In this document: positions 1 to 11,365 of the stretch, one piece after another | Layout: every line of letters starts with the position of its first letter | Numbering within the stretch: the first letter of the stretch is position 1 | DNA from: Carex sylvatica | Lineage: Eukaryota > Streptophyta > Magnoliopsida > Poales > Cyperaceae | Assembly (NCBI GenBank): GCA_964058845.1 | Contig: CAXKVR010000007.1 | Coordinates: 186,001 to 250,000, forward strand | Direction of reading: 5' to 3' | DNA: 64,000 nt | Notes under the pieces: model-generated | The model's input: only the letters and a program-made list of their open reading frames with translations | Database searches by the model: none | What the model was told of the DNA's origin: nothing | Translations under genes and position numbers: made by a program

Positions 1-875
1 AAACAGAAATGAACTTCACGAGAGAAATAAAAAAGAAAAAAAAGACTGTTCCACCCGTAACAAGCGCAATGACAAGATTCGTATATCATACCTGAATTAT
101 ACCTGGATAATTCGTTTTTTTGGTGATGCCGAACCGAACGCCGAATTATTCGGTTGATCGAACTTTCACCGACTTAAACCCGAATAATTCACGAATTTTA
201 CAAAAAATTTCCAAATTTTTTCCATAATTTTTTTTTTGCTCTCTTGCGGGATTATGATCTCTGATTCGAATAATTCCGAATCATTTCCGAACTATACCCG
301 AATTATTCCCGAATCACGAATTTTTTAACTCGCCGAACTGAACCTGAATAATTCATTTATCACTATGTTTTTGTATAATATTGTAAGATACTTTGATTTA
401 TCACCAGCTCATGTTACAATCAAATTAACCTTACTTATTATTAGTTGTATCTGCCTATGAAATGATGCACGCATGATCTTCATCATCATCTTCATTCTTC
501 TTTTTTTTAAGGTCGGTCATCATCTGCATCATCTGCTCCCGTATTAAACGAATCTAGTTTTCCATATTAAAAGAAAAGGTAATTGTTAGATAACTAGCAA
601 CTTGACTTTGGCTATTGTAAAATGCACTACAACTACAAAAGCAACAAAAAGAAGGTAAGAATGACCATTAACCAAATAAATAAATAAAATTAAATCAACC
701 GGTACAGAATAAGGTTTTCTAGGCAGATATGCCCAGTGGCAGAACATATCAAATTGGACAGTAGAGGCCCATTTTCAATGTATTGATCTGCTTCAAACAT
801 ATGAAAGTGTCTTGAATTTTCTGAACTAGGGAGCCTAACTAATAATGGCAAGTACTTGTATTGGAAGTGTCAGCA
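1..875. repeat. Non-coding flank with degenerate CGAATTATTCG-type repeat
   Basis: From about 90 to 360 the sequence is a run of imperfect repeats of the words GAATTATTC and CCGAATAATTC, a low-complexity pattern often seen in decayed plant transposons. The rest up to 875 lies downstream of the minus-strand NLR coding region. It may hold its 3' untranslated region or a last small exon, but I see no recognisable coding sequence here. Confidence 0.4.
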
Positions 876-902
876 TTAAGCTATAGTGGATTGTAGTATT
901 AC

Positions 903-1679
903 CTGAACAGGGTCAGTGGAGATACGTACTTCTTTGATGTTTGTTAGCTTCAAGCATTCATCAGTTATCTCAGTACGGCTGTTTGTTGATATTGATTGAA
1001 TATGAGGAAACTTGATCACCAGCATCTTGAGGGAAGGGAAAAGATCAAAAGGAAATGACTGAAGATTTTTTTTACAGCCCCTGACATCGACCAAGTTGAT
1101 AGAAGTAAGGAGCTGCAGAGAAATTTTGTGTTCTTCAGTAGAAGGAGAAACTTCAAATTCAAACCATTGAAGGGAAGTGAGCTGCTTGCAGATAGGAAAG
1201 ATTAAAAGGCCAAGAGAGTCGCCTTCGATTCTGGTTAGAGCCAAGGAGAAATCTGGTTCAGTGTTTTCTATTTCTTTTGATGCAGTGTCCCAAGCTGCAA
1301 TGAAACCAGGGCACACTTGAAAACACAATGTTTTCAAGTGGACCAAAGACTTTAGACCTTCCATTGAGCTCAGTGTTTTACAAGATTTAATTTTGAGGAT
1401 CTGCAAACGGACCAAATGCTCCCCAAATGTAAGGAAAGTGAGTGATTGGCAGCACGTTATATCCAATTTCTCTATAGCCACAAAACAATGCAAGTCCAAA
1501 GATTCCAAACTGGAGATGTTGGAAATCTTTAGAGAATGCAGAGAGCTAAGCTCATAGACAGCCAATTTCTCAAACAACGTAAGGCTCGAACATTTATCCT
1601 GATCCAGACTGAACATTTGGAACTCCCTCTGGTATAACATTGATTCTATAAATCCAGTTTTTCTAATATGTATATAACT
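903..1679 (-). pseudogene. In-frame LRR continuation of the NLR beyond a TAG stop
   Basis: This stretch follows the NLR stop codon (TAG at 1682-1680) in exactly the same reading frame and stays open for about 258 codons. It keeps leucine-rich repeat character (phrases such as SLHSLKISNISSLESLDL and LQILKIKSCKTLSSMEGLKS), as expected for the C-terminal LRRs of RGA-type resistance proteins. No splice pair that would remove the stop is visible nearby. A good splice donor (CAG|GTAATA) occurs at 903/902, so the ancestral exon probably ended there; the open frame itself runs to 876. The simplest reading is a nonsense mutation or a truncated allele. A sequencing error, or a short intron I failed to see, is possible. 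Confidence 0.7.
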
Positions 1680-4600
1680 CTATGGAAGAGGTGGTATTTG
1701 AAGAATTAGTGGACAATCACGAATTTTGAAAACCTCTAGAGAAGGAAACCTCTCCAACACCTCAGATGTAGCAGATCCTGAGAAAGGAAGATCCACTAAT
1801 TTAGGGCAATCACGAATTGTAAGTTCTTTTAGTGTTTTAAAGCAAAGAAATTGTTGAAGTTGGTCACTCCATACCCATTTTTCGAGATCTGACATCTTTT
1901 TTATCTTTAACTTTTCCAAAGATGGAAATTTCATGCTTTGACGAGTACCATAGCACTGAGATCCAATTTCCCTCACAGCCATTCCAGACAGCTCCAAATG
2001 CTTGAGAAACTCCAACTCCCCTATAGGTGGAAGCAACTCCCATGCTTTACAATCCTTTAGAGTTAGAGACTCGAGAAAAATGAGAGAGGAATACAACCAC
2101 AGGGGAGGAGCCACACCACCATATCCAACTATAGTAAGCGATTTGAGGTTGGTGTTTGGTCTAAGGCCCTCCAGGACATTTTCAGTCTCTTGCTCACCAG
2201 GATTCCATTTTAAATACAAGACATCAAGGTTCTCTTTCTTTGCTAGTCTAGCCTTACTTGCCTCTTCCTTGGATTTTACATTCTCAAGATTGGAGATTTG
2301 GAGTGATCCTCCAATCTCCTTTAGAGAGCCTAATTGTTCTATCTCAAAGCCTATATTTTCTTGAACATTAAAATAATTCAGCTCTTGCAGAGAGGTTAGG
2401 TTCCCTACACCACATATCTTAGAGTGCAGCTTCCCTTCAACAATAAAATACCGCAAGCTAATAAGGTCACTAAAATTATTTGGCAACTCATCTAGAAACT
2501 CCCCACCTTCAATTTCAAACACTTCCAGATGATATAACCTACATATTTCTCTTGGAAGGGTATAGGAACTTGTATTAACAGAACCTAGAAGAATTTGTAA
2601 ATTTAAGCTTAGATACCGGAGGCTAACAAAATTCTGAATGAAATTATGTTGTTGTACCATGGAACCTAGTTTTAATCTCATTGCACGGAGAAATTTTGTT
2701 TTTTTTAGTAGGTCCGAAATACTTTGGCAAACACCTGAAGGCAACTCACCATCCCAAATAATTATAGTGCTTAGATTCTCTCCTTTCAAACACGCCAATG
2801 CCGCGACTATTTCATCTTTACTCCTTTCAGTACAACCAAAAATCGACAAATGGCGTATGGTTGGTAGAATTTGTCTATGTTTGGTACCATCAATGGTTAA
2901 ACATTCTTTGATTGCATCTTTACTCCTTTCAGTACTACCAACAATCGACAAATGGCGGCTGAATGGTAGAAGTTGTCTATGTTTGGTACCAGCAATGGTT
3001 AAACATTCTTTGATTGCATCTTTACTCCTTTCAGTACTACCAAAAATCGACAAATGGCGTCTGGTTGGTAGAATTTGTCTATGTTTGGTACCATCAATGG
3101 TTAAACATCCTTTGATTGGTAGAATTTGTCTATGTTTGGTACCATCAATGGTTAAACATTCTTTGAATGCAACTGAATGTGCCAAATCATGAATGAAGTC
3201 ATTAAAAGTATAATACACTAAACCATCTGTTGATTGTTTAATTTGGAAGAAACCAAAGTTGAACAGATCATTGAAGTAAGCACTCCCAATATCCTCCATC
3301 TTTTTTCTTTCAGATCTTACATCGAGAAAACCTTGAGCCATCCATAGATATACCAACTCCTTACATGTAAAAGGGTGATCCTCAGGAAAAATAGCACAAC
3401 ATGAGAAACACCTTTGGAGATGAATGGGCATATGCTCATAATTTAACCAGAGTGCATACAAAATATCATTTGGACCACTCTGAGATTTCCACTCTTCATT
3501 ATCCCTGATTTCAATCCAAAATCTCTCATTAAGATTTTTTTTTAACTGTGCACTTACAGTTTTTGCTGCTAGTGGATTCCCCTTCAACTTATTGGCAATT
3601 TGTTGTCCGATATTTCCTAACCTCCTATTTCCTCCATAGTATGAATCATTAAATATACAGGTACTGAAGAATGATGAAAATGCATTATCATCTAGACCTT
3701 GCAAATAAATAATATCTCTTGCACCGACCAATTTGGCAACAGATTGATTTCTAGTTGTCACTAAGATTATGCTCCCTCTTACCCTGCAATAATTTAATGG
3801 CGCCACCATTAAGTCCCATTGGCTCTTATCTTCATCTTCCCACATGTCATCCAAAACAAGTAGGAATCTCTTGGACTCCAATTTGTCCTTCAGTATTTTT
3901 TGGAGCTCGTTGAGGTTACTGAGCTCATTGTATTTGTTGCCACATACATCTTCTAGCATCTCACGGGTAAGTCTGAGACTATCAAACTGAGTAGACACAA
4001 AAATCCATAATCTAACCTCAAAGTAGCTACGAATTTTTGGATTAGTAAAAACTAGTTGAGCAAGGGTAGTCTTCCCCACACCACCACTACCAACTATTGC
4101 TATAACAGGGACCTGACCAACCATTGCAGATTCTTCATTTGTTAATAGGTTCATTAGTTGGTAACGCTCTTGGTCTCTCCCAAAAACTATAGGTTCAGTG
4201 AGAAATGATGATGTTTGGTGTAATTTTGTTGCTTCAGTGTACCTTATTTTGGTATTCCAGGCAGTTAGACCTAGTGCTTCTCTATGATCTACTTCTCTTA
4301 GCAGAGCATAGCGGACTTTCTCCTCAGATTTCTGCAACTGCTTGGCTAACTCATTCATCCTTCTGGACAGATTAATTCTGGAAAAGTAGGTTTTGGGTAG
4401 TGATACTAGACCAGACATCCCCTTCAAAGTTGAAAGGATGGAACGGCTTGTGAGCCAAAAGCCAGAAGAAGAGGTTGCAGCTGATGATTTGCTGATGTAA
4501 TTTCCTTTCTCCTGGGCACCTCCTGTTAGAATATTTTTACCAAATATAAGAAATTAATTGAATTGTTATATATGACCGAAAATAAAGGAATGGTCACCTA

Positions 4601-7053
4601 CGACAACTTCTGAAATATAATATACTAATTATGGATAATAAAACATGTGAAGGATGTAATGTAATGGAGACGTCGATTCTGCGATAAATGGACATAAATA
4701 CATCATTTCTGCAATTTTCTCAACAGAAAATTCTTCCTCTTGTCTAGCCAGCTCACACACTCATCTCAAACAAAAGCTTTCTCTATCTATTAGTGGTTTA
4801 ACCATAGTTAATGTAAGTCATAGTTACAGGGTTAGCCTTTGTTAGCTTGTCTATATATACATGAATCTGTAATTATGATGTACACAAGAATGAAGGAACA
4901 AATAATTAATAAATTCTCCTCTCAAATTTTACAAGACAAGACTAGATTCTCATGCTGAATTGTTCTTCCATAAGTTTCTCAACTGCATTCTTGATTGTAA
5001 TTACAAGATGAATCTATAATGTTTTCATGATTGTATCATCTCCACAGTTTATGAAACAACACAATTACAACAACAGGAGTACATAAAATTATCAGTATTA
5101 ATGAAGGTTACTTCTACCAGAAACCAAAGCGAATAATCTTTGAGTTCAGTTGGACATACCGTTCATACATACCTACAATCTCTGGACCATATCTGTTGTT
5201 AGTATGCTTACTCTATGAAGAATTCAAAACGAATATCATTTGCTTTGTTTTATTGTTCAGATCTTCAAGTTTTATTTTAAGATGAAAATTTAATTAAAAT
5301 GGAATCTGTTGAAGCCTTTGAGATGACAAACTTGGGTGCATGTATATTAAGATAAATTGTAAATTATAACTATCAATTGAAATCAATAAAAAATTTACTC
5401 AATTAATCTCAACAAACTAATAGAATCTATCAGGACTTAAGCTACAGGAGACCTATGTGGCATTTCGTAGTGCTAAAATGTTACCAAGTGTGGCCAATAT
5501 AGCAATGTCAAATTCATTTGTACAAGTGAAGCTAGAGGAGAGGTATCAGAGAGTTTGGGTGTTATGTTTTAAAGTATGTCTCTATGCCAGAAAATGTCTG
5601 ATACGTTACAGTGAACTTTATGGGAACATATACAGTAATTCTAATAGCTTCAATGAAATTTTGCTGGCAAGGCACTGAATTATTCAAAATCAAACTAGTT
5701 AATTCTGCAACAAAGGCTGAGGCTGAGGAGTTTAACTATAATAACGAACATGTTCATTTCTGGTTAACTAATTTTACAAATTTTCAACTTTTCAGGGGTA
5801 TGTCCCTTGTAGAGAGAAAGAGTATGGAAGGGAGCTCTTTTGTTGACCCAATTTGTGCGGCAGTGCATTATTTGGTTTTCATCTCTTTGATGGTACTTGG
5901 TGGTATGTGAATTATTGGAAATCCCTTATAAAAATAGCAAGTCGGAGATGCATCTATTGGGTACAGCTAACAGCCCCAAGACATTTCTTTACAGATTGTA
6001 CTGCTTACCTTTTTCTAGTTGTAAATTGTTCCATTATATTTCTTTCAATTTTAGGATACATGTTCAATGGATGTATAGCCTCATGTATCATATAAATTCT
6101 GTAATGAACTACGTATTGTTTTATGAGAAATACCTAAATAAAGTAATTAATTCATTCAATTGGGTAAAATTCAGATGAATCCATAGTTGACTTATCTAAA
6201 TTTGTTGTTCAATATGTTAGTAATTATTGATTGCTAATTGTGAATTTTTGACATGAGGACTCTTATAGATATTAAAGAGTTGAATGGCTTGACCTCCAAC
6301 CTTAATTTACTTATAAAAAAAAAAAAAAGGCATGGAGGCTTTACAGTCAAAATATCCTCTTGGGTGATATAAGTCAATGTGCACAAATGGGATTTAATAT
6401 ATCAGCAATTAGTTGATATAATTTAGCTAGATTTTGATTTAATTTTATATATTTCATTTCAAAAATATCATTAAAAGCCATACGTGATTGTGCAAATATG
6501 AGAGAAAAATAACTTAATTTTGTCAGGTACCTCTCTGCTGAATCTGGTCCTCCAGACGGTAGTAGTCCAATTCGTCAAGCAAGTTTTCAGCTTGATACTT
6601 GAGTTGCTGAAGCTCCTCAACCAACTCCTCCAGTGAACTACTGTTGGTACGAAAGCCACGAGCGCTTGTAAGCAAGGCACCAAGCTTCAGCAGCTGCTGC
6701 TCGAGGATTTCGAACTCGTTTCCAAGGCTGATTCGATTTGCCCATGCTTCCAACAACGTAGTTTCAGCGTTTTCATCCACAGAACGACTGATCGGCCAGC
6801 GGGGAGCACTCGTCAGGCAGTCGACTACTATAGGTAACCAGCCGAACTCAACCAGAGCACAGCCGAGGAAGACGCCGACTACAAATAACCAGCCGACTGC
6901 CTTGATGACCAGAGCACTCGTCAGGCAGCCGACTACTACAGGTAACCAGCCGAACTCAACCACAGCACGGCCGACGCAGAGGTCGAGGCAGAAGCCGAGG
7001 AAGACGCCGACTACAATTAACCAGAGGAATTCCGCACATGACAAAAGATCCAT
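1680..7053 (-). CDS. CC-NB-ARC-LRR disease-resistance protein (RGA type), truncated by an in-frame stop
   Basis: Intracellular immune receptor of the plant CNL class. Exon 1 is 7053-6531 and exon 2 is 4522-1680; the phase-1 intron (donor GTACCT, acceptor CAG) joins cleanly into a Gly codon, giving about 1121 residues. Exon 1 ends with an Rx-type coiled coil (ELVEELQQLKYQAENLLDEL). Exon 2 carries NB-ARC motifs in order: P-loop GSGGVGKTTL (about residue 319), RNBS-A, kinase-2 FLLVLDDMW, RNBS-B ILVTTR, GLPL as GNPLA, RNBS-D CFSCCAIFPEDH, and an MHD variant reading FIHDL. LRRs follow. Oddities are a 34-residue tandem repeat between NB-ARC and LRR, a duplicated hydrophobic N-terminal segment, and LRRs that continue in frame after the TAG. 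Family assignment is firm; whether the allele works is doubtful. Confidence 0.85.
2819..3172 (-). repeat. In-frame 102-bp tandem repeat inside the NLR
   Basis: Three 102-bp units (34 codons each), starting near 2819, 2921 and 3023, are followed by a partial unit of about 51 bp. Each encodes a version of KECLTIDGTKHRQILP followed by RHLSIFGSTERSKDAI. The array sits just after the NB-ARC domain and before the LRRs, at about residues 625-743 of the spliced protein. Related NLRs normally have one such segment (an SRHLS-type linker), so this looks like a minisatellite expansion that kept the frame. Confidence 0.9.
4524..4933. mobile_element. Possible solo LTR in the NLR intron
   Basis: The segment begins TGTTAGAATA and ends TTTTACA, with a TATATATAC box and an AATAAATTC signal near its right end, all usual for a copia LTR. 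No matching target-site duplication is visible (cctcc on the left, agaca on the right). The left end supplies the AG of the NLR exon 2 acceptor on the minus strand. This is tentative. Confidence 0.3.
4934..6530. other. Rest of the NLR intron
   Basis: AT-rich sequence with several short open frames (for example around 5457-6178) that overlap in different frames and match no family I recognise. I see no gene here. Confidence 0.4.
6806..7025. repeat. 108-bp direct duplication in NLR exon 1
   Basis: Two units, starting near 6806 and 6914, share GCACTCGTCAGGCAG, GGTAACCAGCCGAACTCAAC and GCCGAGGAAGACGCCGACTAC. On the minus strand they encode two similar hydrophobic segments (VVGVFLG and VEFGWLP twice) ahead of the coiled coil. 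The bases are GC-richer than the surroundings. Confidence 0.85.
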
Positions 7054-7690
7054 GCTACTCGGCTATCAAACAGGAGAAATTGGAAGAGATAAGATGGAGG
7101 TTTCAAGATAAGGATAACTGCGGGTTGACTTTGGGAAGAGGGGAAGAGGAGAACGCCAGTGCTATGGGTTTGCTGTAACTATTACTTGTGAAGCGTATCG
7201 TGTAGTGAACTTAGAATTGCATTGTATTAACGTAGTGACAAATTAATAGTACGGGTGAGTTTGGCAGGATTAAAAATATGTGATTCGGATACAGTTCATA
7301 TATAATTTGAAAATGGCTCGATAAAATAAAAAAAAAGAAAATTTTTGAAAGAAAAATAATTTTATTTTTTTTATTGTAAATAATTCGTAACTCACGTTTT
7401 ATTCGCAAATAAAATATATTATAACTAAAGTCCAAAAAGTGCCGATTTTCCTTGTGAATTATAATGACAGGTTCACCTAATTATGGTCCCACCTTGTTAG
7501 ATTTTTGTTCCCATCCTCTTTTGTCATATTTGCGTAACAAATTGGATAAACTCAAGGTGGATCTAAAAGCTTAGCCAAGCCAAGGGAGGTTAAGTTTTTT
7601 TATGTTTTTTTTTTTAATTATACATATAAAAATTTAATTATTATTTTTTAATTTGTTATATAGTGTAACTTCTTCCAATAAATAGAAAAT
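7054..7690. other. NLR upstream region
   Basis: Candidate promoter and leader of the minus-strand NLR, followed by AT-rich sequence. No TATA box could be picked out with confidence and no gene is seen. Confidence 0.3.
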
Positions 7691-7765
7691 GTTTGGTTGT
7701 AGTTTAATGGTTAGAGCTATATTTTGTGGTTAAAAAAACTTGAATTCAAATTTCACTCACTATGC
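7690..7765 (+). repeat. tRNA-like SINE head
   Basis: TAGTTTAATGGTTAGAG resembles a tRNA box A, and GAATTCAAATTTC about 40 bases later resembles box B. A T-rich tail follows. The acceptor stem does not pair well enough for a working tRNA, so a tRNA-derived SINE fragment is the better reading. Confidence 0.3.
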
Positions 7766-7914
7766 TTTTTTTTTCTTTTTCTTTTTCTTTTTTTTCAGCT
7801 TCCCTATCAAGAAAATTTAGTCCGCTCCTGACCAAACTTACAGTGATTCATCGATTACACCAATTTCTCTCTATAAAATTCGGTCGATTCTACGATTTAC
7901 AGCTGATTCCTTCG

Positions 7915-8215
7915 AAATTCAAGCAACATTAACTTAAACCAAATTTAAATGAGGATGAGTGAGCCAGAATTACAAGCTAAACTTGAAATTCCAACTTAAT
8001 TATTTACTAGTACTTTTTTCTGTTTATTTTCATAAAATTGAATGGCCGCCAATTTTAAGTCATTGTATTTATTGGTGTAATTAAACAATTCAAATAATCT
8101 ATCATCTATAAACTTTAAAAATATGATAGAAAAATAATCAAAACATGCACATTTCAATCTATTGATAACAACACTAAGGCCAGAGCTAAAAAACTGATTT
8201 TTTTTATTTATATCC
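7915..8215 (+). repeat. Direct repeat, copy 1
   Basis: About 260-300 bp matching the segment at 9215-9490 in the same orientation with scattered differences. Shared words include AGCCAGAA, ACAAGCTAAACTTGAA and CATGCACATTTCAA. It could be an LTR pair or a local duplication; no coding sequence lies between the copies. Confidence 0.55.
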
Positions 8216-8559
8216 AAAAAAATAATAAAATTTTAAAAAATAACTAAACGTTGGTTGTATTTTTAAAACTACTCAAACCGGAAAAAAAAAATCAATTTTA
8301 GCACCAATTACCGAAATTTTTTTTTCGAAAATTCATGTCTAAAATTGGAAAAAAAAATTCCGAAATGAGATTTCCAATTTTTTTTTTAACTCATTTTTTT
8401 ATAATATATGTATATGTATAAACTCAATTTTTTATAAAAATGTATATATAACATAATATACATTAAAATTGAGTTTATATTATGTATATATAATATAATA
8501 TAGGTATATGGAGGTTGGCTACTATGCTTATATAAGTATATCTCCACATATGTTTTTTG

Positions 8560-8722
8560 TATTTTCAATATCCAAATGGTTGATCTGAACCGTTAGATGT
8601 TATCTCTATATTAAAATGTGCTTGGAGACCAAATTTTACATTTTTCTGAATTTTTTTACTATTTATTAAGCTACTTTGAAAATCACTGATCCAACGGTGG
8701 CTTAACACTAGTCTCTGGTCAG
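8560..8722. mobile_element. Partial MITE of the shared-core (A/B) family
   Basis: Contains the family core seen throughout the window: a GAACCGTT-type flank, then AAATGTGCTTGG, CAAATTTTACATTTTT and TTTTTTACTATTTATTAAG, ending near GAAAATCACTG. Only about half of the hairpin is present. Confidence 0.5.
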
Positions 8723-8723
8723 T

Positions 8724-8935
8724 GATTATTGATTTCGATGTCCAGGAACTTACTTTTGGATTCAATGGACTCTACAACTGTCAGATTGGACTCAAGATCC
8801 GTGCACACGACAATAGATACAAGTGTCACGAATATTAATGAAAATGACACAGATCTTAAAGTTAATTGTACAGTTCTGGAGCCCATTAAATCTGAAGTAA
8901 GTTCAATGAACATCGGACCTACTCCTTTCTTGTAA
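8724..8935. mobile_element. MITE family E, diverged copy
   Basis: Ends with ATCGGACCTACTC and carries an internal CCGTGCACACGA and ACACAGATCTTAA, matching the better preserved copy at 18020-18232. The left inverted repeat is eroded. Confidence 0.5.
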
Positions 8936-9214
8936 TTATTAGATCAATTCAATTCATCAAATGGTCAATATTCAGAAACAATGAAATTTTGAATTGATTT
9001 GATTCGTTAGCAGAAATCGTTTCTGTAATTTTATCATGTCATCGAGCTCGCGCTCACTCCTTTGTTCGGATTTTATTTGGATCTAAGAAAGCTTTGTAAT
9101 GCTTATGACTAAAACTTTATTGAATAAACATTATCAAATGCTAAGATATGTTTTAATCAAGTTCAAACGGGTCAATTAATATGTTTGAATATATAGTTAA
9201 AACCAAGCTAGCCA

Positions 9215-9490
9215 ATTATTGTAATTCAAGCAATATGAATACTTGAGCCAATTTTAAAATGAGTATGAGTTAGCCAGAAGTACAAGCTAAACTTGAATTC
9301 CTAAATTAATTAATTATTTACCAGTATTTTTTTTGTTTGTTTGTTGTCTTAAAAATTAATGATCGTCAATTTTAAGCCATTGTATTTATTAGTGGTGTAA
9401 TTAAAACAATCCAAATAATCGATCATCTATAAACTTCAAAATATGCTACAAAAATAATCAAAATTAACATGCACATTTCAAACTATAGAA
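9215..9490 (+). repeat. Direct repeat, copy 2
   Basis: Second copy of the 7915-8215 segment, same orientation, about 1.3 kb away. Confidence 0.55.
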
Positions 9491-9858
9491 GGGGCCCAAA
9501 TTTTACAATAACATGGACAAAATAGAGGAGAATTTTTTTCACTGTAGAAAATATTAAAAAAAAAGATAGTGAAACAGAAAGAATACCGTTAAATTTTCAT
9601 GCATAGAAGAATTAGTAAAAAAAATTACCGATCCAAACTTAGAAATTCCACCAATACCTCATTTAATTTTTTTTGGCGCATATGTATACATGTGTTTAGT
9701 TTTTTTGTGGCTCCATTATCTATGACTCCTTGACTTGTGCTATGCTCCTCATATGCTAAAGCCATAGATAATCTGGATTCATCTATGTTTTTTATTGAAA
9801 AAAATATATATTTGGTTTGGATTGGTAGAACTTCGATCTACCGATCTTTCTACCATAA

Positions 9859-10189
9859 GGATATGTTTGGATGTATTGAGAATAGTGAGAATAGTTAGCT
9901 ATTCCGAATAGCGTTGTTCTGATTTATCCAAACATACTCAATTGTTATTCGGAACAGTGAGAATAGCGCTGTTCTCGCTATTCTCGTTGTTCCAACAAAA
10001 AATAGAAATAGCATTTGTTGCAAAGAATGCATCCAAAGAATAACGGCTCTATTTCAAAGAGTGTATCCAAACAACATTTTAGCTATTCCAAATAGCTTGA
10101 GTTAGCACTATTCTCTTACTATGCTATTGTTATTTGCTATTCTCAACAACAGCTATTCTCGCTATTCTAGAGTGCATCCAAACGCACCC
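9859..10189. mobile_element. Tourist-like MITE (331 bp)
   Basis: Terminal inverted repeats GGATATGTTTGGATG and CATCCAAACGCACCC are flanked by TAA on both sides (9856-9858 and 10190-10192), the 3-bp target duplication of PIF/Harbinger elements. The inside is rich in GAATAGC and GCTATTC words that can fold back. A second family member lies at 36091-36319. Confidence 0.8.
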
Positions 10190-10522
10190 TAAAAGTTCAG
10201 CTGTATTCTTTCTTTTCTGTTTCTCTACTTTTCTTTTTAATATCTTCTAAGGAGAGAGTATAATTAAATTAGGTAAGATAGTTTACAAAATCAACATTTT
10301 TTTAAGAAATTCGTGCGAGGGTAACAACTAATTAATTACATGACAGCTGGTTTATAACTCAAATAATTAGCTACATAGTGCATAGGCTTGCAAATCTCTC
10401 TCTCTCGATTGTGGCGTGTACAATTAATAATGGATCTTGATAGCAAGTTGTAACTATTTTATAAACATTATAAGAGAATAGAAAATACCAAGTTGCCCTT
10501 AATTATACCAACTCCACATTTC

Positions 10523-10697
10523 AGCGACGCACAACAATAAAATAAGCACTTTTCGCGAGAAAAAAAACACATTTATGACGGTACTCCGTCGCTAAAAGTA
10601 CTGTCACTAATAGAAAAAATACGTTTATGACGGTATTCTGTAGTGAAAAGTCACTTTTTATCCTCGCAAAAAGTGTCTACCTTCTTGTTGCGACGGC
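10523..10697. mobile_element. Short inverted-repeat element
   Basis: The left end (AGCGACGCACAACAATAA, then CACTTTTCGCGAG) pairs with the right end (CTCGCAAAAAGTG, then CTTGTTGCGACGGC). Between them TTATGACGGTA occurs twice. It has no coding capacity. Confidence 0.55.
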
Positions 10698-10732
10698 ATC
10701 ACCAACGAGAAGGGAAAATCACCAATATTTAC

Positions 10733-11220
10733 ACCATGTTTGGATGGAGAGTAGATGAAGGAAGGGGATCAGATGAAGAATACAAGAGAAATGAAATGGA
10801 ATAGAAAGGAAGATTAATGCATTTAATCTCTTCGTATTTGAATGATTGAGAAGAAAAAACAAAATTTATCTCTCATTTTCTCTTATTTCTTCTTTGCTTG
10901 ATTAAAATTTAGAAAATTAATAAGAAATTCGATGACTGTTGTAAGATTGTGACAAAAAACTTACATGAATTACATATGTAAGATATATGGTTGAGCATTT
11001 ATGTTATTTTTCTAAAATATTTGCAACATAATTTTTTTCAATTCGTTACAGTCCAATTTGGGAGAAAAATCGATTATATTGATTATAATGATATAAGGTT
11101 AAAACTTTCACCTTTTGTACTCTTCACCTCCGACATAATTTTGTCAATCAAACACAATTCGATGAAAATTTTTCTTTTCTTTCCATTCCCTCTCTTCCTC
11201 TACTCTCCATCCAAATTAAA
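10733..11220. mobile_element. Probable MITE with GGATGGAGAGTAG ends
   Basis: TTTGGATGGAGAGTAGATGAAG near the left pairs with CTCTACTCTCCATCCAAA at the right. The body is AT-rich without a gene. The target duplication is not clear. Confidence 0.5.
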
Positions 11221-11365
11221 GAGACTTAATTTCAACCTTAATTCACTCCAACTACTACATAAATGTGAACAAATTTAAAACGCATCAACTACTACATAAA
11301 TGGGATCTTCTAAGGCTCATTTTTATGATGATATAACCGATGGAAGAACCGAAAGGAATTTGTTT

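Noticed and set aside
5457..6178. A gene inside the NLR intron built from several overlapping short frames
   Set aside because: The frames overlap in different registers, match no known protein and show no splice pattern.
7690..7765. Functional tRNA gene
   Set aside because: Box A and box B look-alikes exist, but stems do not pair properly and no clear anticodon loop forms; a SINE fragment is more likely.
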